The notes below the pieces were generated by a model. The model was not told the DNA's origin, searched no databases, and saw only the letters and a program-made list of their open reading frames with translations. A stretch of DNA of 34,957 nt from Thermoflexus sp. Lineage in GTDB: Bacteria > Chloroflexota > Anaerolineae > Aggregatilineales > Aggregatilineaceae. Positions within the stretch are counted from its first letter, which is position 1; each line of letters starts with the position of its first letter. The position numbers and the translations under genes are program-made. The stretch lies in NCBI GenBank assembly GCA_020724485.1, contig DYGW01000012.1:1-34957 (forward strand), read 5' to 3'. Below, one piece after another: positions 25,426-32,831 of this stretch.

Positions 25426-26781
25426 ATGACCCGCGTCTTCATCAGTTACAGCCGCGTTGACGAAGGCTTCGCCCGCCGCCTGGCCACCGATCTCGACCGG
25501 CTGGGGGCCGAAGTGTGGATTGATGTGGACGACATTCCCCCCGGCGCCAACTGGAGCACCGCCATCCAGCAGGGCCTCGACACCTGCGACGCGCTGGTGC
25601 TGATCATCTCCCCGGACTCGCTGGCCTCCAAGAACGTCGAGGACGAGTGGCAATACGTCCGCGACGAGAGCAAGGCGATCCTGCCCGTGCTGTGGCGGCC
25701 CGTCCCCAAGCTGCACTTCCAACTGCGCCGCATCCAGTACGTGGACTTCCACCGCCAGAGCTATGAGACGGCGCTCGGTCAATTGTACGCCCGCCTGTTC
25801 GACGGGGCGGGGAGCGCCCCAGCCGGCCCGTCCGCTCCCGGCGCGATCAGCGCGAGCAGCGCGCGCCAGGTCGTCGCCCTGCGCGAACTGAGCGCCCACC
25901 GCGACAGCGTGCGCGCCGTCGCCTTCAGCCCGGACGGGTCGCTGCTGGCCACCGGCTCCGACGACAAGACCGTGCGCCTGTGGCATACGGGGCAGCGGGC
26001 GCGCATCCGCGCGCTGATCGGTCACGAGAAGCCGGTCAATGCGGTGGCCTTCAGCCCGGACGGATCGCTGCTCGCCTCGGCATCGGACGACCGCACCGTG
26101 CGCCTATGGGACGTGCAGCGGCGCTTCTGCCTGACGGCGCTGCGCGGGCACAGCGAGCGCGTCACGCACATCGCCTGGCACGCGACGGGCGAGCGGCTCC
26201 TTTCCAGCGGCGATGATGGCGCGCTGCGCGTCTGGGATGTGGGGGCGCGCCGCCCGATTGCTGATGCGGGTCACCAGGGGGCCGGGCCGTTGGTCTTCGT
26301 CGCCAGCCAGGACGGGGCGACGCTGGCCGAGATCGCGGGCGGGGAGCGCGTCCGCGTGTGGGATGGGCCGCGCCGGGGGGTGCGGCTAGAGCGCGCCCTG
26401 CCCGCCGAGGGGTGCTGCCTGGCCCTCAGCCCGGACGGGACGCTGCTGGCGGTTGGCTTCACCGATGGCGGGCTGGCCCTGCTCGACGCAGCCTCCGGCG
26501 ACGAGATAGCGCGCGTGACTTACGCCGACTACAACGCCAACTGCGTGCGCGGCGTCGCCTTCAGCCCGGACGGGTCGCTGCTGGTGGCGGCTTCGCTGGA
26601 TGGCGGCCTGCGCCTGTGGAAGGTGGCGACGATTCGCGCGGGGAAGAGCACGCGCGCCCTGCGCGCCCTGCACGCCCACGACGGCGGGCTGACCGGGGTG
26701 GCTTTCAGCGCGGACGGGACGCGGCTGGCGACCGCTTCGCACGACGGCACGGCCCGGCTGTGGGGGACGGGGGGGAAGTAG
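25426..26781 (+). CDS. TIR domain-WD40 repeat protein
   Basis: A 451-residue fusion. Residues 1-125 are a bacterial TIR domain (RVFISYSRVDEGFARRL, GANWSTAIQQGLDTCDALVLIISPDSLAS). Glu74 in VEDEWQYV sits where TIR NADases have their catalytic Glu. Residues from about 145 form a beta-propeller of about seven WD40 units, several repeating VAFSPDGSLLA and ending VRLW or ALRVWD. Such fusions are signalling or defence proteins in which the propeller may sense a partner and TIR may cleave NAD; both roles are inferred here. GC is high like the host genes. It converges on the methyltransferase. Confidence 0.88.
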   Translation: MTRVFISYSRVDEGFARRLATDLDRLGAEVWIDVDDIPPGANWSTAIQQGLDTCDALVLIISPDSLASKNVEDEWQYVRDESKAILPVLWRPVPKLHFQLRRIQYVDFHRQSYETALGQLYARLFDGAGSAPAGPSAPGAISASSARQVVALRELSAHRDSVRAVAFSPDGSLLATGSDDKTVRLWHTGQRARIRALIGHEKPVNAVAFSPDGSLLASASDDRTVRLWDVQRRFCLTALRGHSERVTHIAWHATGERLLSSGDDGALRVWDVGARRPIADAGHQGAGPLVFVASQDGATLAEIAGGERVRVWDGPRRGVRLERALPAEGCCLALSPDGTLLAVGFTDGGLALLDAASGDEIARVTYADYNANCVRGVAFSPDGSLLVAASLDGGLRLWKVATIRAGKSTRALRALHAHDGGLTGVAFSADGTRLATASHDGTARLWGTGGK

Positions 26782-26836
26782 CGTCCGCCAATTACACGGC
26801 CAGATCAAGTGGCAGGTCGCCTTAGTTCAGCAATTC

Positions 26837-28126
26837 TCATTGGGGTGCTCCAGGCTTGTAGAAGCCAATGACGTATTCCCGGTGCATTCTGTTCTCGATC
26901 TGGGAGTTTCGTTCCTGCCCTCTGCGCGCGGGCATCATGCGCCGGTCACGATCCAGGTTGCGCACGCCGATATGCGCAATTTCAAAGCCGACCTGCTGCC
27001 CGATTTCCGCCAGACAATCATATGTGCGCGTATCTATGCCCCGAATGACTGAACTGCCTACTACGAGGACAGCGGCTCGGCCTGGTCTGAGGACGCGGAT
27101 CATCTCGCCGAGCACCCGCGCCATCTCAGAGTAGTAGCGGTGCAACCCGGCTCCCTTACCGCGGTCTCTGGCGGCGATAGCCTGGATGATTTCGGCGGTC
27201 GTGGAGGGCAATACCTCCGTCCTGGTGCCATCCAGGGCCTCGCTCCCGATGTACCGCTTGCGATACTGGGATAGCACATCTATCGGATAGCCCATCCAGA
27301 CGAGCGAGAACTTGTGTGCTCGCATGTAATCTATGGCGTTGGCGGGGTACGGTGGCGAAGTAACAACCAGGTCTACTGAGTTGCTCTTGAGCGGCAGACT
27401 CTGAGCGTTGCCGCAGCCCAGCACAACCAGGGGCCGAGCGGCTGGAAGGGCCGCTAAACCGGTCAGGTTCTGTTTCAGGCGCTTCTCGAATTCCCTGATC
27501 GGCGACCGGTATGGCTTGTCTTTGGCGCGATGGGGGCGCGTATGAGCCAGGTCGAGCGCCAGGGAAACGCCTCCCGATTTCGTGATGATCACGGATGAAA
27601 ATGCCAGTTCCAGGAAGCTGCGCACGCCGCCTTCTTGCAGGGCTTCGATCTGCTTCAAGAGGGCCAGCAGCTCAATCTGCGCCTCTGGCGCAAACCAGTA
27701 GTCTACGAATTCCTGGGTCTTGGCATCAAAACGCCTGGCAAGCTCTGCCCGCAACTCATCGCTGGATTCAGAGGCAGCCAGTTTCGCTTTCCTGAGCATC
27801 AGCAGTCCCGCTTGGGCAGCGTCCAGCGGGGCGACAGAGGTTGTCTTCGCGTTACACAAGCGCAACGCCAACGGGTCAATATCGAACCCGACAGCACAGC
27901 GGCCAGCCAACACTGCCTCCGACAATGTGGTGCCCGATCCCACCATCGGATCGAGCACCACATCGCCGGGCTGAGTCAGGCCATCAATGAACTTGCGCGG
28001 GAGTTGAGGCGGAAACTTGGCCGGAAATGCGTGTAGATCGTGCGTGAACTCTCGACTTGAACTGCTATGGAAGTCCAAGTCGCTTGAAAGCAGCGAAACT
28101 AGCTTTGACTGATAGGTCTCAGACAT
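26837..28126 (-). CDS. Orphan DNA methyltransferase (SPPY type)
   Basis: A 429-residue S-adenosylmethionine-dependent DNA methylase. HAFPAKFPPQLPRKFI precedes the AdoMet-binding motif I DPMVGSGTT (59-67) and AVGFDIDPLA. The catalytic motif IV is TSPPY (256-260), followed by NAIDYMRAHKFSLVWMGYP. A roughly 190-residue stretch between motifs I and IV probably holds target recognition. TSPPY suggests N4-cytosine or N6-adenine modification. No restriction endonuclease is adjacent, so it is orphan within this window. GC is somewhat lower than in core genes. Confidence 0.82.
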   Translation of the reverse strand: MSETYQSKLVSLLSSDLDFHSSSSREFTHDLHAFPAKFPPQLPRKFIDGLTQPGDVVLDPMVGSGTTLSEAVLAGRCAVGFDIDPLALRLCNAKTTSVAPLDAAQAGLLMLRKAKLAASESSDELRAELARRFDAKTQEFVDYWFAPEAQIELLALLKQIEALQEGGVRSFLELAFSSVIITKSGGVSLALDLAHTRPHRAKDKPYRSPIREFEKRLKQNLTGLAALPAARPLVVLGCGNAQSLPLKSNSVDLVVTSPPYPANAIDYMRAHKFSLVWMGYPIDVLSQYRKRYIGSEALDGTRTEVLPSTTAEIIQAIAARDRGKGAGLHRYYSEMARVLGEMIRVLRPGRAAVLVVGSSVIRGIDTRTYDCLAEIGQQVGFEIAHIGVRNLDRDRRMMPARRGQERNSQIENRMHREYVIGFYKPGAPQ

Positions 28127-28178
28127 TGGCTCGACATATGCTCGTTAAAGTCAGACTACACCTGACTGCCTAGAAGCA

Positions 28179-28226
28179 ATTATACCAACTCAAGGGGAGC
28201 AGCAAACTTTCAACTTATGCTACAAT
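28179..28226. promoter_or_regulatory. Divergent extended -10 promoters
   Basis: On the minus strand TGGTATAAT (TATAAT at 28184-28179) faces the methyltransferase. On the plus strand TGCTACAAT (TACAAT at 28221-28226) precedes the radical SAM gene by 35 bases. Neither has a clear -35, but both carry the extended TGn. They share a 134-base divergent space. Confidence 0.45.
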
Positions 28227-28260
28227 GCGGGGTAGGGCACGCCAGAACGAGGAACAGCCC

Positions 28261-29199
28261 ATGCCCCGCCCCGAACCCGCTTACCGCCGCCTGCTGCGCG
28301 AGGGCGGCTTCCCCGACCGCGTCCGCGCGGCGCAGGCCGCGCTGAAGGACTGCGACCTGTGCGCCTGGGCCTGCCACGTGGATCGCACGCAGAAGATCGG
28401 CTTCTGCCGCACGGGGGCGGAGGCCATCGTCAGCAGCGCCTTCCCGCACATGGGCGAGGAAGACCCGCTGACCGGCGGGCACGGCTCTGGCACCATCTTC
28501 TTCGCCCAGTGCAACCTGCGCTGCCAGTTCTGCCAAAACTACGAGATCAGCCAGGAAGGCGCCGGGCGCATCACCAGCGTCGAGGAGCTGGCCGAGGTGA
28601 TGCTGCGGCTGCAGGCGGTGGGCTGCCACAACATCAACTTCGTCTCGCCCAGCCACGTCATCCCGGCGATCATCGCCGCCGTGCATCTCGCCGCCGAAGC
28701 CGGGCTGAGCATCCCGCTCGTCTACAACACCGGCGGCTACGATTCGCTGGCCGGGCTGCGTCTGCTGGACGGCATCATTGACATCTATATGCCGGACATG
28801 AAATACGCCGATCCCGTCCTGGCTCAACGTTACTCGAAAATCCTCGACTATCCGGCGCACAACCAGGCCGCCGTGCGCGAGATGCACCGCCAGGTGGGCG
28901 ATTTGCAGCTCGACGACGAGGGCATCGCCACGCGCGGGCTGCTGGTGCGTCACCTGGTGCTGCCAGAGGGCATCGCCGGGACGGAGGCCATCGTGCGCTT
29001 CCTGGCCGAGGAGATCTCGACCAACACCTACATCAACGTCATGGGCCAGTACCGCCCGGCGTGGCGCGTCCGCGAGCGGGATATCGCGCCGCTCAACCGC
29101 CCGGTCACGCGCCAGGAGGTCGAGGAGGCGACGGCCATCGCGCGGCGGGCTGGGCTGCGTCTGGACGAGCGCGGAAGCCGCATCCTACGCTGGTTGTGA
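28261..29199 (+). CDS. Radical SAM protein, PflA/PflX-like
   Basis: A 312-residue radical SAM enzyme of the group once named PflX (COG1313), whose substrate is unknown. Cys84, Cys88 and Cys91 in QCNLRCQFCQN bind the 4Fe-4S cluster that cleaves AdoMet. An N-terminal Cys cluster (CDLCAWACHV, GFCR) probably binds another metal or cluster. Other family sequence is NINFVSPSHVIPAI, VYNTGGYDSL and DIYMPDMKYADP. The ATG at 28261 has gagga upstream; an in-frame ATG 12 codons earlier overlaps the promoter element. A small gene follows after 33 bases and may be co-transcribed. Confidence 0.88.
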   Translation: MPRPEPAYRRLLREGGFPDRVRAAQAALKDCDLCAWACHVDRTQKIGFCRTGAEAIVSSAFPHMGEEDPLTGGHGSGTIFFAQCNLRCQFCQNYEISQEGAGRITSVEELAEVMLRLQAVGCHNINFVSPSHVIPAIIAAVHLAAEAGLSIPLVYNTGGYDSLAGLRLLDGIIDIYMPDMKYADPVLAQRYSKILDYPAHNQAAVREMHRQVGDLQLDDEGIATRGLLVRHLVLPEGIAGTEAIVRFLAEEISTNTYINVMGQYRPAWRVRERDIAPLNRPVTRQEVEEATAIARRAGLRLDERGSRILRWL

Positions 29200-29232
29200 G
29201 CGGCAGTCGCCGCCAGGGGAAGGAGGAACGCT

Positions 29233-29487
29233 GTGGACTATCGCTACGTGGGCGTCGTGACGCACTACTTCAGCCGGCTGGGCGTGGCGGCTATTCTGCT
29301 CGACGACGAGTTGTACCTCGAAGACTGGGTGCTGTTCAATGGGCCGCATACCCAGTTCGAGCAACAGGTGCTCTCGATGCAGATCAACCACCAGGCCGTT
29401 GATCAAGGGCTGCCCGGCGAGGAAGTCGCCGTCCAGGTGGATGACGTGGTGCGCGCTGGCGACGAGGTGTACGTGATCGTGGACTGA
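29233..29487 (+). CDS. Small EF-Tu domain-2-like protein
   Basis: An 84-residue protein starting with GTG at 29233, 8 bases after aaggagga. VGVVTHYFSRLGVAAILLDD, DWVLFNGPHTQFEQQVLSMQINH and VRAGDEVYVIVD follow the strand pattern of the translation-factor beta-barrel, like the small elongation-factor-like proteins of peptidase U32 neighbourhoods. It has no GTPase domain. It is probably in one operon with the radical SAM gene. Function unknown. Confidence 0.7.
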   Translation: MDYRYVGVVTHYFSRLGVAAILLDDELYLEDWVLFNGPHTQFEQQVLSMQINHQAVDQGLPGEEVAVQVDDVVRAGDEVYVIVD

Positions 29488-29495
29488 TTCCCCGC

Positions 29496-30170
29496 TCAGC
29501 CCAGGTCTTTGGCACCGGACAGGCTGGCGACGGCCCGGCGCGGGCTGTCGGCTTCACTGCCCAGTTCTTCGTCGGCGAACTGGCAGTCGCTCTTGCGGAT
29601 AAATTCGGCCAGCTCGCCTTGCAGCCGCCTCCAGATCGCCTGCTGGAGTGCCAGCAAGCGCGCTTTGGCGGGAAGGCCCGCGCGTGAGTCCAGCGCCGCG
29701 CGCAGGTGGGGCAGGCATAGTCCCGCCGACGCGCCAAACCCTTCGGCGAAGGCGGGCTGATCCAGGTGATCAAGCAGGCTGCGCAGCAGGTGTTCCTCGA
29801 CGATGGCGCGGTGCGCGCAGACGGGGCACGTCGCCTTGGGCTTGAGCGCCTCGGCTGCCGCCGCGACCTGGCGCCGCCCGCTGCCCGGCCTGACCTCGCC
29901 CATGTCCTTGAGCAGGTTGCGCACCAGCCCTTCATAGAGCAGGGCAATGCCCAGCGCGCTGGCGTTGATCTGGTCGAGGGCGTGCCAGGCGTGCGCCGCG
30001 CAGAAACCGCGCGCATCGCGCACAGCGAAATGCGTCGCCGGCTCGTTGGCGTACTCGTAGACCAGGCTGCCAATGTGGGCGTGCACGCTGTCCGCCACCA
30101 ACCGGCAGACGGGGCAGCCGGGCTGCTCAAACGCCTGGGCCAGTTGGTGGGCGCGGGCCGAAAGAGTCAT
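29496..30170 (-). CDS. DUF6062-like Cys-rich protein
   Basis: A 224-residue protein with two repeated Cys/His sets: CPVCR (near 20) with FCAAHAW, and CPVCAHRAIVEEHL with CLPHLRA. It is likely a zinc-binding protein of the DUF6062 kind. The ATG at 30170 was chosen over one 49 codons upstream because MTLSARAHQLAQAFEQPGCPVC is the domain start and aaagga lies ahead. Its 3' end converges on the small EF-Tu-like gene with 8 bases between. The molecular role is not known. Confidence 0.65.
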   Translation of the reverse strand: MTLSARAHQLAQAFEQPGCPVCRLVADSVHAHIGSLVYEYANEPATHFAVRDARGFCAAHAWHALDQINASALGIALLYEGLVRNLLKDMGEVRPGSGRRQVAAAAEALKPKATCPVCAHRAIVEEHLLRSLLDHLDQPAFAEGFGASAGLCLPHLRAALDSRAGLPAKARLLALQQAIWRRLQGELAEFIRKSDCQFADEELGSEADSPRRAVASLSGAKDLG

Positions 30171-30280
30171 TGAAGACGGTCCTTTATACTGTTGATCCGC
30201 TGTGCTGATTATAGCGCAGCGTGCGAAGGGGTATTGCGCTGGCGGGTCGCTTCCGGTAAGATTAGGGCAGAATGGTTGCT

Positions 30281-30351
30281 GCGGGCATGGTGTAGCGGTA
30301 ACACAACAGCCTTCCAAGCTGTTGTCACGGGTTCGAGTCCCGTTGCCCGCT
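30281..30351 (+). tRNA. tRNA-Gly(UCC)
   Basis: A complete cloverleaf of 71 bases. The acceptor stem is gcgggca (30281-30287) with tgcccgc, the D arm is gtgtagcggtaacac, and the anticodon loop is cttccaa with anticodon TCC at 30313-30315. The T arm is cgggttcgagtcccg, and the discriminator is T at 30351. No CCA is encoded. Confidence 0.95.
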
Positions 30352-30392
30352 CTGACAGCGCCCGGTGTATTTGCTGGGCGCTGAGTTTAGCA

Positions 30393-30703
30393 GGGCCTGT
30401 AGCTCAGCGGTGAGAGCAGCCGGCTCAAGGCAGCAAATCGCGGATCGCGGATTTGCGCAGCATGGGCTATCTGGAGAGTAATCACCAGACGAAAACCTGT
30501 CAAATTCGGGGAAGCCTTCGTCGCCGGACATGGTAATCCCGAGCCAAGCCCCATGACCTGGGGAAGGTGTAGAGACTGTACGGCAGGCCCCCCCCAACCG
30601 AGGGGTGAAGAGACAGTCCAGCCCACAAACCCGAAAGGGGCAGCGAAAGCTGTAGCTGGGAAGCATAACCGGTCGGTCGCAGGTTCGAATCCTGCCGGGC
30701 CCA
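30393..30703 (+). tRNA. CAU-anticodon tRNA, probably tRNA-Ile2, split by a group I intron
   Basis: Exon 1 is 30393-30425 (acceptor gggcctg, D arm, anticodon stem gccgg, then C32 and U33). Exon 2 is 30664-30703 (anticodon CAT, aa, ccggt, T arm gcaggttcgaatcctgc, acceptor cgggccc, discriminator A). Joined, they give a normal cloverleaf with loop ctcataa. G1-C72 excludes the initiator. The GGGCC acceptor and A73 favour Ile2, whose C34 would be changed to lysidine; elongator Met is the alternative. No CCA is encoded. Confidence 0.9.
30426..30663 (+). ncRNA. Group I intron (IC3-like) in the anticodon loop
   Basis: A 238-nt self-splicing intron without a protein gene. Conserved core segments occur in order: caaattcggggaagcc (P3/P4), ggtaatcccgagccaagcc (P5/J6), gaaggtgtagagact (P3/P7 side, R) and aagagacagtcca (S), where actgt and acagt form P7. 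These closely resemble the Azoarcus tRNA-Ile and cyanobacterial tRNA introns. The exon ends in U33 and the intron in G, as required. ggcu near 30468 can pair with the exon end as P1. A hairpin gcaaatc/gatttgc fills the P1 loop. Confidence 0.93.
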
Positions 30704-30715
30704 CTCTCCGCACCC

Positions 30716-30746
30716 CCGCCGCAAGACTCGCTCGCGGCGGTTTTTT
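30716..30746 (+). terminator. Terminator after the tRNA pair
   Basis: ccgccgc (30716-30722) and gcggcgg (30734-30740) form a 7-bp GC stem followed at once by six T (30741-30746). It lies 13 bases after the intron-containing tRNA and would end the tRNA-Gly/tRNA-Ile2 transcript. Confidence 0.85.
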
Positions 30747-30826
30747 GTCGCTCTGGCAGCGCGCAAAGCATAAGGGCCTCCCGTTCAGGAGGCCCCTGCT
30801 GTGCTGCGTGGGACGGGCGGGCCGCG

Positions 30827-32116
30827 CTAAGGGTGCGGCGGCATACGCCCTTCCTTGCTGTTGATCTCCTCGTGCGGATCGGACATCGGATACAGGTCGT
30901 CCGCTTCCACGTCTTGCGTCAGGCGCAGGGCAGAAGCGCCCGGCAGGGCCGGGTTGACCGAGAATAGCTCGCGCTGATCGGGGTTGTTTGCGTCAGCAGC
31001 GGCGTCTGAGTGGAAGACGACAGCGGTGTTGTCGCAACGGAAGCTGGGCGCGCGGTCGTCGGCGTCATTGTCGGTCAGGGCCGTCACCTGGCCGGTAGCC
31101 ACATCCACCAGGAAGATGTCGTAGTCGCCGTCCGCATTGGCATGGAACGCGATGGAGCGCCCGTCCGGTGAGAAGGTGTGCCCGGCGACAGCCACGCCCA
31201 GGTCGGTCAACTGGCGGCTTTCCAGCGTCGCCAGGTTCATGATCCACAGGTCATAGACACCGGCCTCGTTAAGCTGGAGCCAGGCCATCCACCTGCCGTC
31301 GCGCGTCAGAATCGGCACCACGTCCTCGGTGTCGTTGTCGGTCAGTTGCGTCAGCTCGCGCGAGTACACGTCCAGCAGATAAATCTCCCAGTCGTGGACG
31401 CCGTCCTGGTCACCCTCGCGCTCGCGGTCGCTCTGGAAGACCAGGCGTCCACCTGCCGGCTCATAGCAGCCACCGTCCGGGAACCAGAACGGGTTAATGT
31501 CGTTGCCTGGGTCGTTGGTCAGGCGAATGGGCAGCCCGTCGCCCATCACGTCAGCCATGTACAACTCCCAGTTGCCGTCGCGGTTGCTTTCCCAGGCAAT
31601 CAGGCTGGCTGGCCCCCACACCGGGTTCACATCATTGCCACTGTTGTAGGTCAGGCGCACCTGCTGCGACCCATCGGGCTTGGCCAGGTAAATCTCCCAG
31701 CCGCCGAGTTCGTCGCGATTGGTCGTGAAGGCGACCCAGTCACCTTCAGGCGCGTAGCTCGGCTGAATGTCGTGGCTGTCATCGCCCCGGGTGACGTTGT
31801 TGGCCGGGATGTTAAGGCCATCGTCGGTCAGGCGATAGATGTCCCAGTCGCCGTCGCTGTTGCTGTGATAGAAGACCAGTTCTGGCAGGCACACCGTGCA
31901 GATGAACGGCACCGGCCCGCCAACGCCAGACACAATGATGCCCAGGCTGATCGGGTCCCAGGTTGGGCGCGGCAGGTCGGTGCCCGGCTCGCCGGGGGTC
32001 TCTGGCACTGTGGGGAATTCTGGCTGGCCCGGCTCCTGCGCCTGTGCGTACTGGGGCGCTGGCACGATAGTGGCTAGTACGGCTATCACACAAAGCATCG
32101 CTATTTTCAGATACAT
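30827..32116 (-). CDS. Secreted TolB/PD40-type beta-propeller protein
   Basis: A 429-residue exported protein. The signal peptide is MYLKIAMLCVIAVLATIVPA with likely cleavage after AQA near residue 26, followed by a Pro/Glu-rich linker. From about residue 75 come repeated propeller units of the PD40 kind (NSDGDWDIYRLTDDG, TTNRDELGGWEIYLAKPDG, WESNRDGNWELYMADV, FHANADGDYDIFLVDV). The ATG at 32116 has aaggag upstream; the longer open frame has no signal peptide. No catalytic domain is visible, so it is probably a binding or surface protein. Its 5' leader is the structured region described next. Confidence 0.82.
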   Translation of the reverse strand: MYLKIAMLCVIAVLATIVPAPQYAQAQEPGQPEFPTVPETPGEPGTDLPRPTWDPISLGIIVSGVGGPVPFICTVCLPELVFYHSNSDGDWDIYRLTDDGLNIPANNVTRGDDSHDIQPSYAPEGDWVAFTTNRDELGGWEIYLAKPDGSQQVRLTYNSGNDVNPVWGPASLIAWESNRDGNWELYMADVMGDGLPIRLTNDPGNDINPFWFPDGGCYEPAGGRLVFQSDREREGDQDGVHDWEIYLLDVYSRELTQLTDNDTEDVVPILTRDGRWMAWLQLNEAGVYDLWIMNLATLESRQLTDLGVAVAGHTFSPDGRSIAFHANADGDYDIFLVDVATGQVTALTDNDADDRAPSFRCDNTAVVFHSDAAADANNPDQRELFSVNPALPGASALRLTQDVEADDLYPMSDPHEEINSKEGRMPPHP

Positions 32117-32167
32117 GGATGACTCCTTAGTGCTCAATACGCCCCTGCGGAAAAACTGTTTGCAGTG

Positions 32168-32532
32168 CTCACGTGGCGCGAACGTGAGTAGCCAGGGCAA
32201 AGACACCCCTCCCACAGGAGGACACACGAAACCACCGCAAAGGTCGAAGGGCAGCGTATCTACCTTCGGGTGTCAATAGCGGGACTCTCTGGGACCCCCA
32301 CGCCTTTCCCCTCGCCCCAGCGCAATGCAAAGGCCAGGGATGGATATCAGGCATGAGAGTCATTGCCCCATAGACCTTGGTATTTCCACCGGAGAAGACC
32401 CCCTCCCCTTCAACGCGGTTGCCCCGTGCAGTGTCCCCAACAAGGCAGCGCAGCCCCATAATGCGCCGCATCCCCACGTGATGCGGATGATGCCCTTGTT
32501 GGCAACTCCCGCCTGCGCTAACTAAGCCAGGC
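32168..32532. other. Strongly structured intergenic region, candidate ncRNA or element relic
   Basis: At least six perfect or near-perfect stems lie here: ctcacgt/acgtgag (32168-32188), cctcc/ggagg (32208-32221), gcctttnn/aaaggc (32302-32334), and gcctg/caggc (32511-32532). The nested set is gttgc/gcaac (32418-32422, 32502-32506) around caacaaggca/tgcccttgttg, which itself encloses gcgca/tgcgc (32448-32466) and cgcatc/gatgcg (32467-32485). The strand is not decided. On the minus strand it would be the leader of the TolB-like gene. No known family was recognised. Confidence 0.5.
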
Positions 32533-32831
32533 AAGCGGCGCTCAGAGCAATTCACCCTAATAGTACATGGTTTGGCCGCGCTAGGCAACTACCCTGTAAG
32601 CACATTTGGTTATTTTGTGGAATTTGGTGGCAATGATCAGTGTTGCTACGTCCCGTCCCCCTCCCCCCGCGCCGACTCCCTGCCGCGCATCAGTCGCTTG
32701 ACTTCACCCCCCGCTCGGCCCTGGCGCCCCCGCGCTCATTTTTGCTTTTGCGCTATTTCAGGTTATTGTTGCAGGCGGGATATTAGTGGGATCACACCCA
32801 CAGCCGGGCCAGCCTGCGCCCGGATCAGATC
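32533..32831. other. Rest of the gap before the DUF4012 gene
   Basis: Apart from C-rich low-complexity stretches near 32655-32680 and an AT-rich patch near 32605-32630, nothing is seen. The promoter of the DUF4012 gene is probably here but I cannot pick one with confidence. Confidence 0.3.

Noticed and set aside
30393-30703. Initiator tRNA-fMet
   Set aside because: The first acceptor pair is G-C, whereas bacterial initiators have a mismatched C1-A72.
30325-30864. Short frames over the tRNA pair on both strands
   Set aside because: They run through the tRNA exons and the group I intron, which explain the sequence.
32169-32588. Minus-strand frame of 139 codons in the structured gap
   Set aside because: No family, no ribosome-binding site seen, and it coincides with strong RNA-like stems. 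Kept as a caveat to the structured-RNA finding rather than as a gene.
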